From contig FR900140.1 of assembly GCA_000437755.1 (NCBI GenBank), positions 6,869 to 24,200 on the forward strand: a DNA stretch of 17,332 bases, given 5' to 3'. A program made the position numbers and the translations under genes. Within the stretch, counting starts at the first letter, position 1, and the number at the start of each line of letters is the position of its first letter. Below are positions 15,880-17,332 of this stretch, piece after piece. Origin of the DNA: Roseburia sp. CAG:303. GTDB taxonomy: Bacteria > Bacillota > Clostridia > Lachnospirales > Lachnospiraceae. The notes under the pieces are model-generated. The model searched no databases and was not told the DNA's origin. It was given only the letters and a program-made list of their open reading frames with translations.

Positions 15880-15908
15880 TAGACATGGAAAATAGAATCT
15901 GCTATGAT
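15880..15908 (+). promoter_or_regulatory. Promoter of agrD-agrB
   Basis: TAGACA (15880-15885) and TATGAT (15903-15908) are separated by 17 bp, with TGC just before the -10 (extended -10). Neither box is perfect, as expected for an activator-dependent promoter. The second LytTR-type repeat ends about 10 bp upstream of the -35. Transcription would begin near 15915, about 42 nt before the agrD start. Confidence 0.7.
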
Positions 15909-15956
15909 GAAATTGCAAATCAAATACAACAGAAATGAAAGGAGAATCTGATAAAA

Positions 15957-16106
15957 ATGAAAAAAGATTTAAAAAGTACAACAATGAAAACCATAAAAGG
16001 GGTGCTGGATGGAATGTTAAAGTCAGAAGCTAATTCAACTTCCTGTATGTTTGTGTATCAGCCAAAGGCACCGGAAGAGTTGAAAAAATTCAGGAAACAT
16101 AAGTAA
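15957..16106 (+). CDS. agrD: AgrD-like autoinducing peptide precursor
   Basis: This 49-codon gene encodes a precursor of a cyclic thiolactone signal. The N-terminus (MKKDLKSTTMKTIKGVLDGM) could form an amphipathic membrane-binding helix. The core is NSTSCMFVY (26-34), with the only cysteine at Cys30. It is followed by QPKAPEELKKFRKHK, the conserved Pro-x-x-Pro-Glu-Glu-Leu recognition tail of AgrD proteins, here with a basic end. The core resembles Listeria AgrD (C-x-M-F-V-Y-x-P-K). By analogy the ring would be Cys30-Tyr34; the length of the exocyclic tail cannot be read from sequence. AAAGGAG lies about 12 nt before the ATG, rather far; an in-frame CTG at 15948 is closer but less likely. The stop overlaps the agrB start (TAATG). 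Confidence 0.9.
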   Translation: MKKDLKSTTMKTIKGVLDGMLKSEANSTSCMFVYQPKAPEELKKFRKHK

Positions 16107-16705
16107 TGTTAACCCGTATTGCAGAGCGGATGGCAGACAGCCTGGCAAGAAACAGCATAATAGATGAGAGTGAAAAAGAACTGTATGTATATGCAGTGTA
16201 TACACTGGTATCACAGGTATTTCCGTTAATTCTGGTTATGATAACCGGGGCATTGATGGGAAAAATCATGGAAGGAATCCTGTTTATCATTCCATTTCTG
16301 TGTATACGAAAATTTTCCGGAGGGTTTCATGCAAAGCATATGCATACATGTATTTTCAGTTCATGTATTATTTGTACAATATGCATATATCTTACGGGAG
16401 TTATCCGGTACGGAATCATGATAACAGCGGCAATGGTAGCGGCATCATTTAGTCTGGTATTGTTTAGTCCTGTTGAAAATGAAAACAGAAAGCTGGAAGA
16501 AGATGAAAGAAGCAGATATAAGAAAATCACAGCCGTTCTGGCAGTTCTGTTTCTGGTAATCTATATGTTATGTGCTGTTTTGAAATTATACAGGATAGCT
16601 GTATGTATAGCAGTAGGAATTATTATGTCTGCTATGCTGCAGCTGCCATGTGCAGCAGAAAAAGTCAGGACTGTGGCTTTAAAACGACAGAAAAAAAGGG
16701 GATAA
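16106..16705 (+). CDS. agrB: AgrB-like membrane endopeptidase, processes AgrD
   Basis: AgrB is an integral membrane cysteine protease that cuts the C-terminal tail off AgrD and helps form the thiolactone ring. The 199-residue product contains the hallmark RKFSGGFHAKHMHTC. His75 and Cys82 are seven residues apart, the same spacing as the catalytic pair His77/Cys84 of the staphylococcal enzyme. Several hydrophobic segments (about 28-50, 55-67, 83-122, 141-178) and a basic C-terminus (KRQKKRG) fit the family. The ATG shares one base with the agrD stop, so translation is coupled. The order D then B is the reverse of staphylococcal agrBD. No terminator lies between agrB and the secreted-protein gene downstream. 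Confidence 0.94.
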   Translation: MLTRIAERMADSLARNSIIDESEKELYVYAVYTLVSQVFPLILVMITGALMGKIMEGILFIIPFLCIRKFSGGFHAKHMHTCIFSSCIICTICIYLTGVIRYGIMITAAMVAASFSLVLFSPVENENRKLEEDERSRYKKITAVLAVLFLVIYMLCAVLKLYRIAVCIAVGIIMSAMLQLPCAAEKVRTVALKRQKKRG

Positions 16706-16736
16706 ATATGGATAAGGGGTGAAAGGAGGTGAGCCT

Positions 16737-16799
16737 GTGAGAAAGACAGGATGCTTTCGTGCAAGGAACAAAAGAAAAGAAGAAATCCACAAATTATGA
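16737..16799 (+). CDS. Possible 20-residue basic peptide downstream of agrB
   Basis: A GTG at 16737 is preceded by AAAGGAGGTGA with a 7-nt gap from GGAGG, almost the full complement of the 16S rRNA 3' end and the best ribosome site in this cluster. The ORF reads 20 residues: MRKTGCFRARN then KRKEEIHKL. It is highly basic, with one cysteine and no signal peptide. It sits between agrB and the secreted-protein gene on the same strand. It is not recognised as any known peptide. It may be a real small protein, a leader peptide that couples translation, or a chance ORF behind a decoy ribosome site. Confidence 0.35.
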   Translation: MRKTGCFRARNKRKEEIHKL

Positions 16800-16822
16800 A
16801 AGGGCAATTCGGGCAGAAATGT

Positions 16823-16851
16823 TTTACATAAGATGTGGATGATACTAATAT
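16823..16851 (+). promoter_or_regulatory. Weak candidate promoter for the secreted-protein gene
   Basis: TTTACA (16823-16828) and TAATAT (16846-16851) are 17 bp apart; the -10 matches only four of six positions. No LytTR-type repeat is seen nearby. Read-through from the agrD promoter is the simpler explanation. Confidence 0.25.
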
Positions 16852-16894
16852 AACAGGTTTTGTAAGCATTGTAAAGAGAATAAAGGAGAACCAT

Positions 16895-17266
16895 ATGGTA
16901 TTAAGTATAAAGAAATTAGCAGCAGTTGGAATTATCACTGCATTAACAACAGCCCAGGGTATATCTGCTTTTGCGGCAGATGGATTTTATGTTTCACAGC
17001 CAGCCTGCAATTCCGGATTTGCAACCGGTTCCTGTGCATATCAGAATTCTGGTGCATCCGTAAGTTATGATATGAAAGATACACTTACAATAACGTCAAA
17101 AATAGGTAGTTATGACAAGAATTATTCAGCAAGTGGTTTTGGAACAAACAGGGCAGCCGCATCCATTTCTAATATAAGTGGAAGTCCTATACGAGGTGTA
17201 AATAAAGGTTATAAGAAAGTAAACTATAGTTATGTATTAGTAGGAACCAGCAGTAAGAACTTTTAA
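16895..17266 (+). CDS. Small secreted protein of unknown family, agr-linked
   Basis: From the ATG at 16895 (AAAGGAG 6 nt upstream) the product is 123 residues. It has a clear Sec signal peptide: basic MVLSIKK, hydrophobic LAAVGIITALTTAQGISAFA, and a likely cut after Ala27 (AFA/AD). The mature part of about 96 residues is rich in Ser, Gly, Asn and Tyr and ends in a lysine/tyrosine-rich segment. Its only two cysteines are Cys38 and Cys47 (PACNSGFATGSC), which could form a disulfide. I do not recognise a family; a bacteriocin-like or surface-active effector is possible. An in-frame ATG at 16835 would hide the signal peptide and has no ribosome site. It follows agrB with no terminator between and ends at a strong terminator, so it is probably part of the agr transcript. 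Confidence 0.85.
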   Translation: MVLSIKKLAAVGIITALTTAQGISAFAADGFYVSQPACNSGFATGSCAYQNSGASVSYDMKDTLTITSKIGSYDKNYSASGFGTNRAAASISNISGSPIRGVNKGYKKVNYSYVLVGTSSKNF

Positions 17267-17281
17267 GTTAGAAATGTAGAA

Positions 17282-17324
17282 GAAGGGCGGATATTCGGCT
17301 GAAAACTCCGAATATCCGCCTTTT
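17282..17324 (+). terminator. Rho-independent terminator after the secreted-protein gene
   Basis: GGCGGATATTCGG (17286-17298) pairs perfectly with CCGAATATCCGCC (17308-17320) around a 9-nt loop. TTTT follows and can also pair with the upstream AG-rich bases. This is the first strong terminator downstream of agrD, so agrD, agrB, the small ORF and the secreted protein could be one transcription unit. Confidence 0.88.
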
Positions 17325-17332
17325 GGTAAAAA

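Noticed and set aside
15885..15938. A 17-codon ORF beginning MENRICYDEIANQ behind AGGAGGGG, just upstream of agrD
   Set aside because: The agrD promoter boxes (15880-15908) lie over its start and within it, so the predicted agrD transcript begins inside the ORF and lacks its ribosome site.
16835..16894. Longer start for the secreted protein at 16835
   Set aside because: It would put about 20 residues before a perfect signal peptide and lacks a ribosome site; ATG 16895 has AAAGGAG 6 nt upstream.

Overview
The window looks like a chromosomal segment from a low-to-mid GC Clostridia genome, most likely Lachnospiraceae. Pointers are the paired GlgC/GlgD genes, SpoVG, strong AGGAGG-type ribosome binding sites, sigma-A promoters with extended -10 elements, and an agr-type peptide signalling locus of clostridial style. 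No rRNA, tRNA, CRISPR array, transposase or phage gene was seen. The assignment rests on gene content only.

Positions 1-11,540 are mostly housekeeping. A partial murC (cell-wall precursor ligase) runs off the left edge on the minus strand. Divergent from it, glgC-glgD-spoVG form a plus-strand unit ending at a long hairpin at 4086-4122. On the minus strand a CDP-alcohol phosphatidyltransferase (pgsA-like), pth and mfd form an operon behind a near-consensus promoter at 8932-8960. Two plus-strand genes follow, each with its own promoter: a membrane-anchored or secreted acidic protein resembling the stalk part of cell-wall peptidases (9269-9862), and murA (10143-11435), which has a leader hairpin and a good terminator.

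Positions 11,541-17,332 are the accessory and most interesting part: a peptide quorum-sensing cluster. A divergent promoter region at about 15,770-15,957 separates agrD-agrB (plus; propeptide and processing protease) from an AgrA-like LytTR regulator and an AgrC-like kinase (minus). Below them on the minus strand lies a second, different LytTR regulator/GHKL kinase pair with no peptide gene of its own. A tandem pair of GTTC-core repeats spaced two helical turns apart lies in the divergent region, and a second pair lies upstream of the second regulator. In both cases the nearest GTTC core is exactly 15 nt from an identical TTGTCA -35 box. This suggests that both two-component operons and agrDB belong to one feedback circuit. 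Downstream of agrB, probably on the same transcript, are a 20-codon ORF with a near-perfect Shine-Dalgarno sequence and a small secreted protein with two cysteines and no recognised family. A strong terminator closes the window.

The proposed circuit is an inference. AgrB cuts and cyclises AgrD (predicted ring Cys-Met-Phe-Val-Tyr), the AgrC-like kinase senses the peptide, and the LytTR regulator binds the repeats to raise agrDB expression and the regulator operons. The second kinase/regulator pair would be a co-regulated side branch, and the secreted protein a candidate output.
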